In this document: positions 35,773 to 44,316 of the stretch, piece after piece
Layout: every line of letters begins with the position of its first letter
Numbering within the stretch: position 1 is the stretch's first letter
Source of the DNA: Muribaculaceae bacterium
GTDB taxonomy: Bacteria > Bacteroidota > Bacteroidia > Bacteroidales > Muribaculaceae
Length of the DNA: 64,000 bases
Reading direction: 5' to 3'
Assembly (NCBI GenBank): GCA_017548365.1
Contig: JAFZAC010000007.1
Span: 235,497 to 299,496, forward strand
Notes under the pieces: model-generated
Told to the model about the DNA's origin: nothing
Database searches by the model: none
Seen by the model: only the letters and a program-made list of their open reading frames with translations
Program-made: the position numbers and the translations under genes

Positions 35773-36726
35773 ATGAGAAAATTATTTTTACTATTATCCT
35801 TAACATGCTTAGGCATGTCGAGCGCAAAAGCTGAGACTGTTGAACTTCTGAGTTTTGGTGATTTCAACCAATGGGTGACGCGAAACATCAAAGAGTCGGC
35901 AATCATTGGAGGAAAAGAGAAAAAAGTATATGAAATAGCCCCAACCAAAACTCTAAATGGTGATGATGCCTACACCAATATGGGTGGCTCGCCCTGGGCA
36001 ACCAGTAATGTGCTTGCCAAGGTGGCTGGCGTAACAAAAACCAGCAACCAGGTATATCCCGACAAACACGGCAACGGCCAATGCGCCAAGCTCATGACCC
36101 AATATGAGCATGTGAAAGCGCTGGGAATCATCAGTATGGATGTGCTTGCCTCGGGCACCATATTCCTAGGAGAGATGATTGAGCCCGTGAGCAGCACCAA
36201 AAACCCTTACAGCAAGATGGACATGGGCATCCCATTCACGAAGCGCCCTATAGCTTTGCAATTTGAGTACAAACTTGAAATTCCATCGGGCCAACGTATC
36301 TACTCCAGCGGATTTGGCAGCAAGAAAGAACTGCCAGGTCAAGATTATGCCGAGGTATTTATCCTGCTGCAACGCCGTTGGGAAGATGCCAGTGGCCGCA
36401 TACATGCCGCACGTGTAGGCACCGGCCGCGAGCGCTATGGCACATCGGTAGCCGAATGGACCACTCACCGCATCCCAGTGTGGTATGGCGACATCACAAG
36501 CCATGAAGGCTATGAAGAATATATGGGTCTTCTTCCAAAGACAAGTTCCTACTACGCCAAGAACAGCAAAGGCAAAATGGTGCCAGTCATTGAGGAGCAA
36601 TGGGACGACCCCGATGCTACTCCCACCCACATCATAGTGATGCTATCGTCGGGATGCGGCACTCCTTACACCGGCACCCCAGGCATGACATTCTGGGTTG
36701 ACGACGTATCGCTCGTGTACGAATAA
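35773..36726 (+). CDS. PCMD-domain secreted protein
   Basis: A 317-residue exported protein (signal peptide MRKLFLLLSLTCLGMSSAKA) with the putative carbohydrate metabolism (PCMD) domain filling the mature part. Typical features are WVTRNIKESAIIGG, the middle segment PIALQFEYKL, and the C-terminal THIIVMLSSGCGTPYTGTPGMTFWVDDVSLVYE. In Bacteroidetes these proteins are usually surface or periplasmic and often lie beside glycan-utilisation genes; here the neighbours are housekeeping. Function unproven. Stands alone, ended by a strong terminator. Confidence 0.82.
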   Translation: MRKLFLLLSLTCLGMSSAKAETVELLSFGDFNQWVTRNIKESAIIGGKEKKVYEIAPTKTLNGDDAYTNMGGSPWATSNVLAKVAGVTKTSNQVYPDKHGNGQCAKLMTQYEHVKALGIISMDVLASGTIFLGEMIEPVSSTKNPYSKMDMGIPFTKRPIALQFEYKLEIPSGQRIYSSGFGSKKELPGQDYAEVFILLQRRWEDASGRIHAARVGTGRERYGTSVAEWTTHRIPVWYGDITSHEGYEEYMGLLPKTSSYYAKNSKGKMVPVIEEQWDDPDATPTHIIVMLSSGCGTPYTGTPGMTFWVDDVSLVYE

Positions 36727-36754
36727 GAACTTGCAAGCACAAAAAACAATAATC

Positions 36755-36786
36755 CTGGCTGAGGTCATTGCCTCAGCCAGTTTTTT
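36755..36786 (+). terminator. Terminator after the PCMD gene
   Basis: CTGGCTGAGG and CCTCAGCCAG form a perfect 10-bp stem followed by T6. Confidence 0.9.
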
Positions 36787-36888
36787 ATCAAGACGCTTGG
36801 TGCAAAAAAAACGAGAAAGGTAAAGTGTGGATAGAGCTATTAAGATTATGGTAGATTGCAAACAGAACAATTAATTAATCCCATAGAC

Positions 36889-36918
36889 TTGAGTTGTCAA
36901 GAAAAAAATGTATCTTTG
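36889..36918 (+). promoter_or_regulatory. Promoter of mutS
   Basis: TTG (36889-36891), a 19-bp spacer and TATCTTTG (36911-36918), 28 bases before the mutS ATG. Confidence 0.6.
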
Positions 36919-36946
36919 TAGTCCAGTATAAAAAACCAGGAGCATT

Positions 36947-39565
36947 ATGGCAAAAGAAGTTGGTCAAACCCCAATGATGAAACAATTCTACGAGATGAAG
37001 GCTAAGCATCCCGATGCTTTGCTGCTTTATCGCGTAGGCGATTTTTATGAGACCTATGGAGGCGATGCCATCATAGCGAGCGAGATACTTGGCATTACCC
37101 TTACTCGTCGCTCGAATGGTACTGGTGGCAAGAATCTTGAGATGGCCGGCTTCCCTCACCATGCCCTCGACACCTACCTTCCCAAGCTTGTACGTGCCGG
37201 CAAACGCGTGGCAATATGCGATCAACTCGAAGACCCGAAGCTCACTAAGAAGCTTGTGAAGCGTGGCATTACCGAGCTTGTCACCCCTGGTGTGGTGATT
37301 GGAAACACGTTGCTCGATCGCAAGGAGAACAATTTTTTGGCAGCCGTCCATTTTGGCAAGAAGGCTACTGGTGTTGCCTTTCTTGACATCAGCACTGGAG
37401 AGTTTCTAGCTGCCGAAGGTTCGGTGGACTATGTCGACAAACTTCTTGTAAACTTCTCTCCCAAGGAAGTGCTCATCGAGCGCAGCAACCGCAGCCGTTT
37501 CCAACAATCGTTCAGCAGCAAGTATCTCACCTTTGAGATGGAGGACTGGGTATTTACAGACGACTCAGCAACCAGCCGCCTACTGAAACACTTCGAGACC
37601 AAGAACCTAAAAGGATTCGGCATTCAAAACATGCCTTGCGCCATTATAGCTTCGGGAGCGATACTTCATTATCTCGACTTGACCCAGCACACTCAAATCA
37701 AGCATATCACCTCACTGTCACGCATCGAAGCCGAGCGATATGTAAGACTAGATAAGTTCACCGTTCGCAACCTGGAGCTCATCGCTCCCATGGCTGAGGA
37801 CGGCAAGAGCCTATTAAGTGTCATCGACAAGACCTTGTCGCCCATGGGTGCACGACTGCTGCACCGCTGGATAATGTTCCCTCTCAAAGACGTGAAAGCC
37901 ATCAACCGTAGGCTCGACATTGTGGAGCACTTCTTCAAAGACCCCTCAGGCCGGGAGCTACTTAAAGAGCAATTAGAGATAATCGGTGACATTGAGCGAC
38001 TGGTGTCAAAGGTGGCCGTGGGCCGTATCTCTCCTCGCGAACTTGTTCAGCTCAAGTGCGCTTTGCAAGCCATTGTTCCCATAAAAGAGCTGTGCGAGAC
38101 CAGCGAGAACGAGGTTCTATACAGCTATGGTGAGCAACTCAATCCATGTCACCTGATAAGAGACCGCATCGAGCGCGAGCTTAACCCCGATGCCCCAAGC
38201 ATGGTGAACCGCGGCAACGTGATACGAAATGGAGTCAACGATGAGCTTGACGAGCTGCGCAACATCTCATCAAGCAGCAAAGACTACCTTATGCGCCTTC
38301 AGCAGCGCGAAAGCGAACGCACAGGAATTCCCAGTCTAAAGATAGCCTACAACAATGTGTTTGGCTACTATATTGAGGTTCGCAACACCCACAAGGACAA
38401 GGTTCCTGAGGAATGGATTAGAAAACAAACTCTCGTGAGCGCCGAACGATACATCACCCAAGAGCTCAAAGAATTAGAAGAGAAAATACTGGGTGCCGAG
38501 GAGAAAATCCTGATTATAGAAAGCAAATTATTCAACGAGCTAGTGGCTGCCGTGAGCGACTACATTCCAGCCATCCAGAGCGATGCTTCATTGCTTGCCC
38601 AGCTCGACTGCCTTCTATCGTTCACTCGAGTTTCCATTGAGAACAAGTACAACCGCCCAGTTGTTGACGACAGCCTTGACATTGACATAGCTGAAGGCCG
38701 TCACCCTGTTATTGAAAAGCAGCTGTCAGTGGGTGAGATGTATGTTCCTAACAGCATCCAGCTGAGCAACGACGAGCAGCAGGTGATGATAATAACAGGA
38801 CCAAACATGGCAGGTAAGTCGGCCCTACTGCGCCAGACTGCTTTGATTGTGCTTATGGCACAAATAGGTTGTTTTGTGCCTGCCGAGAGTGCCCGCATTG
38901 GTATTGTCGACAAAATATTCACTCGAGTTGGCGCCAGCGACAACATTTCGCTGGGCGAGTCGACTTTCATGGTAGAGATGACCGAGGCCTCCTCGATACT
39001 CAACAACCTGAGTCAGCGCAGCCTCATCCTCTTTGACGAGCTTGGTCGCGGCACAAGCACCTATGATGGCATCTCAATCGCATGGTCGATAGTGGAATAT
39101 ATTCACGAAATACAATCGCGCCCAAAGACACTCTTTGCTACCCACTACCACGAACTTAACGAGATGGAAAAGACATTCAAACGCGTGAAGAATTACAACG
39201 TGAGCGTGCGCGAGATGAATGGCAAAGTGGTCTTCCTGCGCAAACTTGTAGCAGGAGGCAGCGAGCACAGCTTCGGTATTCATGTAGCAAAAATTGCCGG
39301 CATGCCCAAGACCATCGTTCATCGCGCCGACGAGGTGCTCAAGCGCCTTGAACAAAATAGCAACAACGACTCGCTAAGCAAGGATCTAGACGATGTGGCA
39401 AACAACCGCAACGGCGTGCAGTTGTCTTTCTTCCAGCTCGACGACCCTGTTTTGAGTCAGGTGCGAGATGAAATCCTCAACACCGACATTAACAACCTTA
39501 CCCCTATGGAGGCCCTCAATAAGCTCAACGACATCAAGAGCATCATTACTGGAAAGAAATCATAA
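36947..39565 (+). CDS. mutS: DNA mismatch repair protein MutS
   Basis: An 872-residue mismatch-recognition ATPase. The N-terminal mismatch-binding F-x-E motif is in [12 protein letters not shown]. Connector, lever and clamp domains follow. The ATPase shows Walker [13 protein letters not shown] (Lys624), Walker [18 protein letters not shown] and the ATHYHEL motif. Length and order match the MutS1 type. An AGGAG lies 7 bases before the ATG, one of the few clear Shine-Dalgarno sites here. The next gene starts 38 bases later. Confidence 0.97.
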   Translation: MAKEVGQTPMMKQFYEMKAKHPDALLLYRVGDFYETYGGDAIIASEILGITLTRRSNGTGGKNLEMAGFPHHALDTYLPKLVRAGKRVAICDQLEDPKLTKKLVKRGITELVTPGVVIGNTLLDRKENNFLAAVHFGKKATGVAFLDISTGEFLAAEGSVDYVDKLLVNFSPKEVLIERSNRSRFQQSFSSKYLTFEMEDWVFTDDSATSRLLKHFETKNLKGFGIQNMPCAIIASGAILHYLDLTQHTQIKHITSLSRIEAERYVRLDKFTVRNLELIAPMAEDGKSLLSVIDKTLSPMGARLLHRWIMFPLKDVKAINRRLDIVEHFFKDPSGRELLKEQLEIIGDIERLVSKVAVGRISPRELVQLKCALQAIVPIKELCETSENEVLYSYGEQLNPCHLIRDRIERELNPDAPSMVNRGNVIRNGVNDELDELRNISSSSKDYLMRLQQRESERTGIPSLKIAYNNVFGYYIEVRNTHKDKVPEEWIRKQTLVSAERYITQELKELEEKILGAEEKILIIESKLFNELVAAVSDYIPAIQSDASLLAQLDCLLSFTRVSIENKYNRPVVDDSLDIDIAEGRHPVIEKQLSVGEMYVPNSIQLSNDEQQVMIITGPNMAGKSALLRQTALIVLMAQIGCFVPAESARIGIVDKIFTRVGASDNISLGESTFMVEMTEASSILNNLSQRSLILFDELGRGTSTYDGISIAWSIVEYIHEIQSRPKTLFATHYHELNEMEKTFKRVKNYNVSVREMNGKVVFLRKLVAGGSEHSFGIHVAKIAGMPKTIVHRADEVLKRLEQNSNNDSLSKDLDDVANNRNGVQLSFFQLDDPVLSQVRDEILNTDINNLTPMEALNKLNDIKSIITGKKS

Positions 39566-39603
39566 ACAGGGAATCAAAAATCGAAGTCAACTATAAAATA
39601 GTC

Positions 39604-40917
39604 ATGCGTAGAATATTCTTATATTTTATACTGTGTGTAGCCTCTATAGGGGCATTAGCTCAGCCCCATCTTGCTGAGCAGCAGTTGGCAACAAACCACA
39701 ACCGCAGCGGCAGCAACCACTATGCCTACCCCTACCCTGCCCAAGAGTTACCCAAGCTAACACCAGCGCCAGCAGGCTATGAGCCATTTTTCATTAACCA
39801 CTACGGACGTCACGGCAGCCGGTGGCTAACTAAACAGAGCAGTTATGAGCGTCCAGTTTCTTCACTCGAGCAATTCAAGAAACTCAACTATCTCACCAAA
39901 GAGGGCGAAGTACTACTCGACATACTGAAGAAGGTCGCAATTGAGGCCCAAGGACATGCTGGAGATCTGAGCGATGTTGGTGCCGAGCAGCATCAAGGCA
40001 TCGCTAAACGCATGTGTGAAAATTTTCCCGAGGTATTCTCGGGAGATGCCAACATCGACGCTCGCTCTACCGTGTGGTTGCGCTGTATCCTCTCGATGGG
40101 CAACGAGACAGCCGAGATAAAGGCCTTTAATCCTCATGCCAACGTCACCACCGACGCAAGTTATCACGATATGTACTACATGGGGTGGGGCTATGGAGAG
40201 GACACCCTTGCCAACCCACAGCGCAAAGCCATACGACACATCAGCGACAGCATTATGATCGCTCACATCAATCCAATGCGTTTCTTGCGACAAATTCTAA
40301 ACAAAGAATGCTTCAGGCATGCAAAACTTCAAGACAGCGAGAAATTAATGGAAGATATTTTTGATATTGCTGGAAGCCTGCAGAACCACCACGCTTTCGA
40401 TGGCTTGAACCTGTTCCAATACTTTACAGACGAGGAGATTTACGAGCTATGGAAAGTGAAGAACATATACTGGTATCTGCAATGGGCCAACTCGCCCCAA
40501 GGAGGTCATCGAATGCCGTTTATTGAGCGAGCACTGCTTACCAATATGATAGAAACTGCCGACAGGGCTATTGCCGACCGAGAGCACCACGGCGCTGCCT
40601 TACGCTTTGGGCACGAGACATGCGTGCTACCCCTGGCGTGCCTTCTGGAGCTTGATAGTGTCAACTACTCGTGTGACGACCTCAACACTCTGCATGAGCA
40701 CTGGCGCAACTATGAGATTTTCCCTATGGGGTGCAATATCCAGATGGTATTTTACCGCAACAACACATGCGGCGACGACGTGCTAGTGAAGGTTCTCCTC
40801 AACGAACATGAAGCAACCCTACCATTTGAGACCGACATCTTCCCCTACTACCACTGGAAAGACATAAAGCCTTATTACGTTAATAAACTCAAAACTGTGA
40901 TTGAGTGGCCTAGATAG
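39604..40917 (+). CDS. Secreted histidine acid phosphatase, MINPP-like
   Basis: A 437-residue exported protein (signal peptide IFLYFILCVASIGALA) of the branch-2 histidine phosphatases. The active-site motif is YGRHGSRW with nucleophile His70, and the proton donor pair is H337-E338 in GHETCVLPL. Bacteroidetes members related to multiple inositol polyphosphate phosphatase remove phosphate from phytate. The lead NRSGSNHYAYPYPAQELPKLTPAPAGYEPFF fits that group. It should act in the periplasm or outside, and may be co-transcribed with mutS (38-bp gap). Confidence 0.87.
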   Translation: MRRIFLYFILCVASIGALAQPHLAEQQLATNHNRSGSNHYAYPYPAQELPKLTPAPAGYEPFFINHYGRHGSRWLTKQSSYERPVSSLEQFKKLNYLTKEGEVLLDILKKVAIEAQGHAGDLSDVGAEQHQGIAKRMCENFPEVFSGDANIDARSTVWLRCILSMGNETAEIKAFNPHANVTTDASYHDMYYMGWGYGEDTLANPQRKAIRHISDSIMIAHINPMRFLRQILNKECFRHAKLQDSEKLMEDIFDIAGSLQNHHAFDGLNLFQYFTDEEIYELWKVKNIYWYLQWANSPQGGHRMPFIERALLTNMIETADRAIADREHHGAALRFGHETCVLPLACLLELDSVNYSCDDLNTLHEHWRNYEIFPMGCNIQMVFYRNNTCGDDVLVKVLLNEHEATLPFETDIFPYYHWKDIKPYYVNKLKTVIEWPR

Positions 40918-40965
40918 AGGGATAGGAGTTACTAGGAACTACTAAGAATAACTAAGAACCATCAA

Positions 40966-41037
40966 GACAATATGTAATATTGTCATATTTTTATGGTTTA
41001 TACTGCCATATTGACATTTAAAATGTCAATATGGCAG
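40966..41037. promoter_or_regulatory. Two adjacent perfect palindromes upstream of hsp20
   Basis: GACAATAT-GTA-ATATTGTC (40966-40984), and a 35-base palindrome at 41003-41037 with arms CTGCCATATTGACATTT and its complement around a single A. Both contain an ATTGTC/ATTGACA-like half site. They lie about 50-120 bases upstream of the predicted sigma-54 start and could be activator or repressor sites. The second may also act as a terminator for the phosphatase gene. Confidence 0.5.
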
Positions 41038-41058
41038 CTTTATTTTGATAATTTCAGG

Positions 41059-41074
41059 TGGCATTGATATTGCG
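41059..41074 (+). promoter_or_regulatory. Candidate sigma-54 (-24/-12) promoter of hsp20
   Basis: TGGCATTGATATTGCG matches the sigma-54 consensus TGGCACg-N4-TTGCw, with GG and GC exactly 10 bases apart. The predicted start is near 41085, leaving a leader of about 96 bases. No TAnnTTTG box is seen in the expected place for hsp20. Confidence 0.5.
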
Positions 41075-41180
41075 TGATAATAAAGTGAACTCGCAATAGA
41101 TGTCACCAAGAACAAAGACGTCAAAGTCGAGCTTATTATCAACAAACATTATTAACAACAAAATTATAGGAGATAAAATT

Positions 41181-41618
41181 ATGTTACTAGCACGTAGAAA
41201 TTCAAACTGGTTACCCGATGTTTTCAACGACTTCTTCGACACCGATTTTTTGCCAAAGGTGAACACCAACACCACAGCACCAGCAATCAATGTTATTGAG
41301 AAGAAGAATGAGTACGATGTCGAGCTCGCCGCCCCCGGCATGACAAAGGAAGATTTCAAGGTAAGCCTTGACGAAGACCGCAACTTGGTTGTAGAGCTTG
41401 ACAAAAAAGTTGAGAAAACAGAGGAGAACAAAGATTGCGGCCACTACCTACGCCGCGAGTTCTCTTACACCAAGTTCCACCAGACACTATTGCTGCCCGA
41501 TGACGTTAACCGCGACACCATCAGCGCAACAGTCGAGAACGGAGTTTTGAAGGTTGTTCTCCCTAAGCTTCAGCCACAAGAGATGAAGAAAGAACGCACA
41601 ATGATTAAGATACAATAA
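41181..41618 (+). CDS. hsp20: Hsp20/alpha-crystallin small heat-shock protein
   Basis: A 145-residue chaperone that binds unfolding proteins. The alpha-crystallin domain runs from about residue 34 (APAINVIEKKNEYDVELAAPGMTKEDFKVSL) to GVLKVVLPK, and the C-terminal tail ends IKIQ. The start at 41181 is chosen over an in-frame ATG at 41100 because AGGAG lies 8 bases upstream and MLLARRNSNWLPDVFNDFF is the usual N-terminus. It is the only gene here with a sigma-54-like promoter, fitting a stress response. Confidence 0.93.
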   Translation: MLLARRNSNWLPDVFNDFFDTDFLPKVNTNTTAPAINVIEKKNEYDVELAAPGMTKEDFKVSLDEDRNLVVELDKKVEKTEENKDCGHYLRREFSYTKFHQTLLLPDDVNRDTISATVENGVLKVVLPKLQPQEMKKERTMIKIQ

Positions 41619-41960
41619 TACGTGTAACGGCGTAAGCAAACCAATAAATACTCCACCGGCACATAAGCCGTAGATATTACAGCTGCCAGTTGCAGCATCA
41701 ATGCCGTAAACACAGAAAAAATCATCCCTGCAGCAAAAAGCCGCAGGGATGATTTGTATGGTAAAAGCGGGATGCTTACTTGATGACAATGCTCTCAAGA
41801 TACGTTGAAAGAATCTACTCGGTTTAAGTGACTTTTCCTCCTCTCTCAGCAACCATCACTTGGAGCGTAGACACCTTTTCTTGTGCAAGTTTTGCACAAT
41901 TGCCGAAAAATATATACTTTTGTGAACTAAAATAAAAACATGACATAAAAAACTACAAAG
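41619..41960. other. Geneless 342-bp stretch with an orphan minus-strand terminator
   Basis: No intact gene. A hairpin at 41716-41754 is oriented for the minus strand. On that strand 41772-41810 reads as a short frame ending ESIVIK and a stop, and 41830-41900 reads KLAQEKVSTLQVMVAERGGK in an open frame, but stops separate the two. This could be the remains of a lost minus-strand gene; the evidence is thin. Confidence 0.3.
41716..41754 (-). terminator. Minus-strand terminator without a visible gene
   Basis: AATCATCCCTGC and GCAGGGATGATT form a 12-bp stem. On the minus strand it is followed by a run of six T, while the plus side lacks a T-run, so it serves transcription from the right. Confidence 0.6.
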
Positions 41961-42401
41961 ATGAAAAACGGCAAAAAAAAGATAAAGACTACGCTCTTAG
42001 TGATCGTCCTTATACTTGCAGTCGTAGCTGCAATCATGTCGGCGACCAACCCCACGAGCAATGACCACCTCAAGGTAGTAGCCGAGTATCTTGACAAATA
42101 TGACATGTCTCAGCTTGACCTAACTGAAGAAGAGATGGCTCAATACACAGCCTACATGAGCAGTGGAGGCAACGCAAACATTATCGACAAGGTAGTAAAG
42201 CCTTCGTTTGAAATTAAGGACTATGGCCTCTGGTCGGTGGGCAGCTTCAAAGACAAAGAAGTCACACTTGGACTCTTCAACAAAGTCATTATGCTTGACT
42301 CAGAGACGATTGGCAAGGACCTTCTCGACAGAGAGAGCATTCCGGCAGCAGCTCCATCCGACACAACCAAAGAGGCAAAACAAGAGGCTCCCGAGCAATA
42401 A
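41961..42401 (+). CDS. Small membrane-anchored protein, DUF4359-like
   Basis: A 146-residue protein with a basic start (MKNGKKKIK), one hydrophobic helix (residues 10-27, TTLLVIVLILAVVAAIMS) and a periplasmic domain of about 100 residues. The lead TNPTSNDHLKVVAEYLDKY and the segment FEIKDYGLWSVGSFKDKEVTLGLF resemble DUF4359 proteins. The C-terminal tail is Ala/Glu/Lys-rich. Function unknown. The YiiX-like gene starts 31 bases later, so the two may share a transcript. A TATACTTTTG-like box lies about 40 bases upstream. Confidence 0.55.
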   Translation: MKNGKKKIKTTLLVIVLILAVVAAIMSATNPTSNDHLKVVAEYLDKYDMSQLDLTEEEMAQYTAYMSSGGNANIIDKVVKPSFEIKDYGLWSVGSFKDKEVTLGLFNKVIMLDSETIGKDLLDRESIPAAAPSDTTKEAKQEAPEQ

Positions 42402-42432
42402 ATACTTGCTTGTTCTCTCAGCGTTTTCCACG

Positions 42433-43065
42433 ATGAGTAACAACGTGGCAATAAGAGCTATAATAATAACAGCAATCGCACTGAGTGCGGTTGCTGTGTC
42501 ATGTGTGCGCGACAAAGACGCTGGTGGCAAAGTTCGCGACGACCTTCCATTGAATCAGTTGCGTGACGGCGACTTAGTTTTTAGAAGCGGTGTCAGCATC
42601 GAGAGTCACGCAGTAATGGACATGGATAAGAACCAAGGAAAGTATTCTCACATTGGAATAGCAATCAACGATGGCGGCAAGTGGTGTGTAGTTCATGCAG
42701 TTCCAGGAGAAAACGTGGACGGCGTGGACCGAGTGAAGATAGAGCCTATAGACACTTTCTTTCTTACCACCCGCGCTATGCATGGTGCAATAATGCGACC
42801 CAACCAATGCGACATGCAGCAGGCGAGACAAGCAGCCAGGGCTGCAAAAGCTTGCCTCGGTGTGGAGTTTGACGACCGCTACGACTGGAACGACAGCACA
42901 CGGCTCTACTGCACCGAGCTGGTGCAACGGGCTTATGAGTCGGTAGGAGTTAATTTAAGGGGCAACCGCGTCACCCATGTGTCACTGCCCTTCTTCAAGG
43001 GCGATATCGTCTTTCCCAGCGACATTCAGCACAATGATTCACTTACTACAATCTTCAGCTTTTAA
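42433..43065 (+). CDS. YiiX/YebB-like NlpC/P60-superfamily cysteine hydrolase, lipoprotein
   Basis: A 210-residue protein with a short hydrophobic start ending in AVSC (Cys24, a lipobox-like site), so probably a lipoprotein. It is a circularly permuted papain-like hydrolase: His73 in YSHIGIAI comes first and the catalytic Cys160 in RLYCTELVQRAY later. The opening QLRDGDLVFRSG is typical of the YiiX group. Substrates are unknown; amide bonds in peptidoglycan or lipids are the usual guesses. The start at 42433 is preferred because the longer in-frame option overlaps the upstream gene by nearly 200 bases and hides the signal. Confidence 0.85.
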   Translation: MSNNVAIRAIIITAIALSAVAVSCVRDKDAGGKVRDDLPLNQLRDGDLVFRSGVSIESHAVMDMDKNQGKYSHIGIAINDGGKWCVVHAVPGENVDGVDRVKIEPIDTFFLTTRAMHGAIMRPNQCDMQQARQAARAAKACLGVEFDDRYDWNDSTRLYCTELVQRAYESVGVNLRGNRVTHVSLPFFKGDIVFPSDIQHNDSLTTIFSF

Positions 43066-43161
43066 TTTCTGATGGCAGTTTAGTTCAACCACTTTTTTTG
43101 TAACTCTACTACTTTCAAATACCCTTTTTAGATTATTTATACAATATAAATCAACTTTTAG

Positions 43162-43192
43162 TTTGTGAAATGTGTTTTATTGTGTAATTTTG
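43162..43192 (+). promoter_or_regulatory. Promoter of mdh
   Basis: TTTG (43162-43165), a 19-bp spacer and TAATTTTG (43185-43192), with a leader of about 55 bases to the ATG. Confidence 0.6.
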
Positions 43193-43250
43193 TAATTCAA
43201 ATGTTTTGAGAGCAAAAACTTAATTCAATAAATAATAAAAACTATTAGCT

Positions 43251-44243
43251 ATGGCTTTTTTGACTAACAACAAATTGACAATCGTCGGCGCAGCCGGTAT
43301 GATTGGCTCAAACATGGTACAGACTGCCCTGATGATGGGCTTGACTAACGACATTTGCCTTTATGACGTATTCTCTCCCGAAGGTGTAGCCGAGGAGATG
43401 CGCCAAAGCGGTTTCGGAGATGTAAAAATCACTGCCACAACCGATGCTAAAGAAGCATTCACCAATGCCAAATACATTATTTCTAGCGGTGGTGCGCCCC
43501 GCAAGGCTGGCATGACCCGCGAAGACCTACTCAAGGGCAACTGCGAAATAGCACGTGGCTTGGGCGAGAACATCAAGGAATATTGCCCCGACTGCAAGCA
43601 CGTAATCATTATCTTCAACCCTGCCGACCTAACCGGTCTTGTCACCCTGCTTTACAGCGGCCTCAAACCCAGCCAGGTGACCACTCTTGCCGGCCTTGAC
43701 AGTACTCGTCTTCAGAGCGCTCTTGCCAAGAAATTCAACGTAATGCAGAGCGAAGTAACTGGATGTGCCACTTATGGCGGCCACGGCGAGCAAATGGCAG
43801 TTTTCGGCTCTCACGTGAAGATTGACGGCAAGCCATTGACCGAAATAATTGGAACTCCTGAGTTCTCGGCTGAAGAATGGGAGCAGATGAAACTCGACGT
43901 CACCAAGGGCGGAGCTAAGATTATCGAACTTCGCGGACGCAGCTCTTTCCAGAGCCCTGCTTATCTCTCGGTAGAGATGATTCGTTCGGTGATGGGTGGC
44001 GAGAAATTCCGTTGGCCTGCAGGCACCTATGTTAAGAACGGCAAGTACAACAACATCATGATGGCAATGGATACAGTCCTCGACGAGAACGGATGCTCAT
44101 ATAAGGTTCCCGAAGGAACTCCTGAGGAGAACGCCAAACTCGACGCCAGCTATGAGCACCTGTGCCACATGCGCGACGAGCTCGTTACTCTCGACATTGT
44201 TCCTCCCATCAGCGAGTGGACTAAGATTAACCCCAACTTGTAA
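43251..44243 (+). CDS. mdh: Malate dehydrogenase
   Basis: A 330-residue NAD-dependent dehydrogenase interconverting malate and oxaloacetate in the cytoplasm. The nucleotide-binding glycine motif is IVGAAGMIGSNM, and the cofactor acid follows in LYDVF. Substrate-binding arginines lie in APRKAGMTRED and DSTRL, FNPADLTG carries the conserved Asn/Asp, and the catalytic His is in YGGHGEQM. Single gene with a good promoter and a hairpin terminator. Confidence 0.93.
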   Translation: MAFLTNNKLTIVGAAGMIGSNMVQTALMMGLTNDICLYDVFSPEGVAEEMRQSGFGDVKITATTDAKEAFTNAKYIISSGGAPRKAGMTREDLLKGNCEIARGLGENIKEYCPDCKHVIIIFNPADLTGLVTLLYSGLKPSQVTTLAGLDSTRLQSALAKKFNVMQSEVTGCATYGGHGEQMAVFGSHVKIDGKPLTEIIGTPEFSAEEWEQMKLDVTKGGAKIIELRGRSSFQSPAYLSVEMIRSVMGGEKFRWPAGTYVKNGKYNNIMMAMDTVLDENGCSYKVPEGTPEENAKLDASYEHLCHMRDELVTLDIVPPISEWTKINPNL

Positions 44244-44264
44244 TCATCCCTTCAATTAATAAAC

Positions 44265-44303
44265 AGGCTGCAAATCGTGTTTCAATAGCGCTTGCAGCCT
44301 TTT
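44265..44303 (+). terminator. Terminator after mdh
   Basis: AGGCTGCAA (44265-44273) pairs with TTGCAGCCT (44292-44300), followed by TTTTA, only 14 bases before the next ATG. Confidence 0.65.
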
Positions 44304-44316
44304 ACCATTCTATAAT

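Noticed and set aside
40966..41037. CIRCE heat-shock operator
   Set aside because: The palindromes do not match TTAGCACTC-N9-GAGTGCTAA.
42208..42432. Longer start for the YiiX-like protein
   Set aside because: It overlaps the upstream gene almost entirely and would remove the lipoprotein signal.
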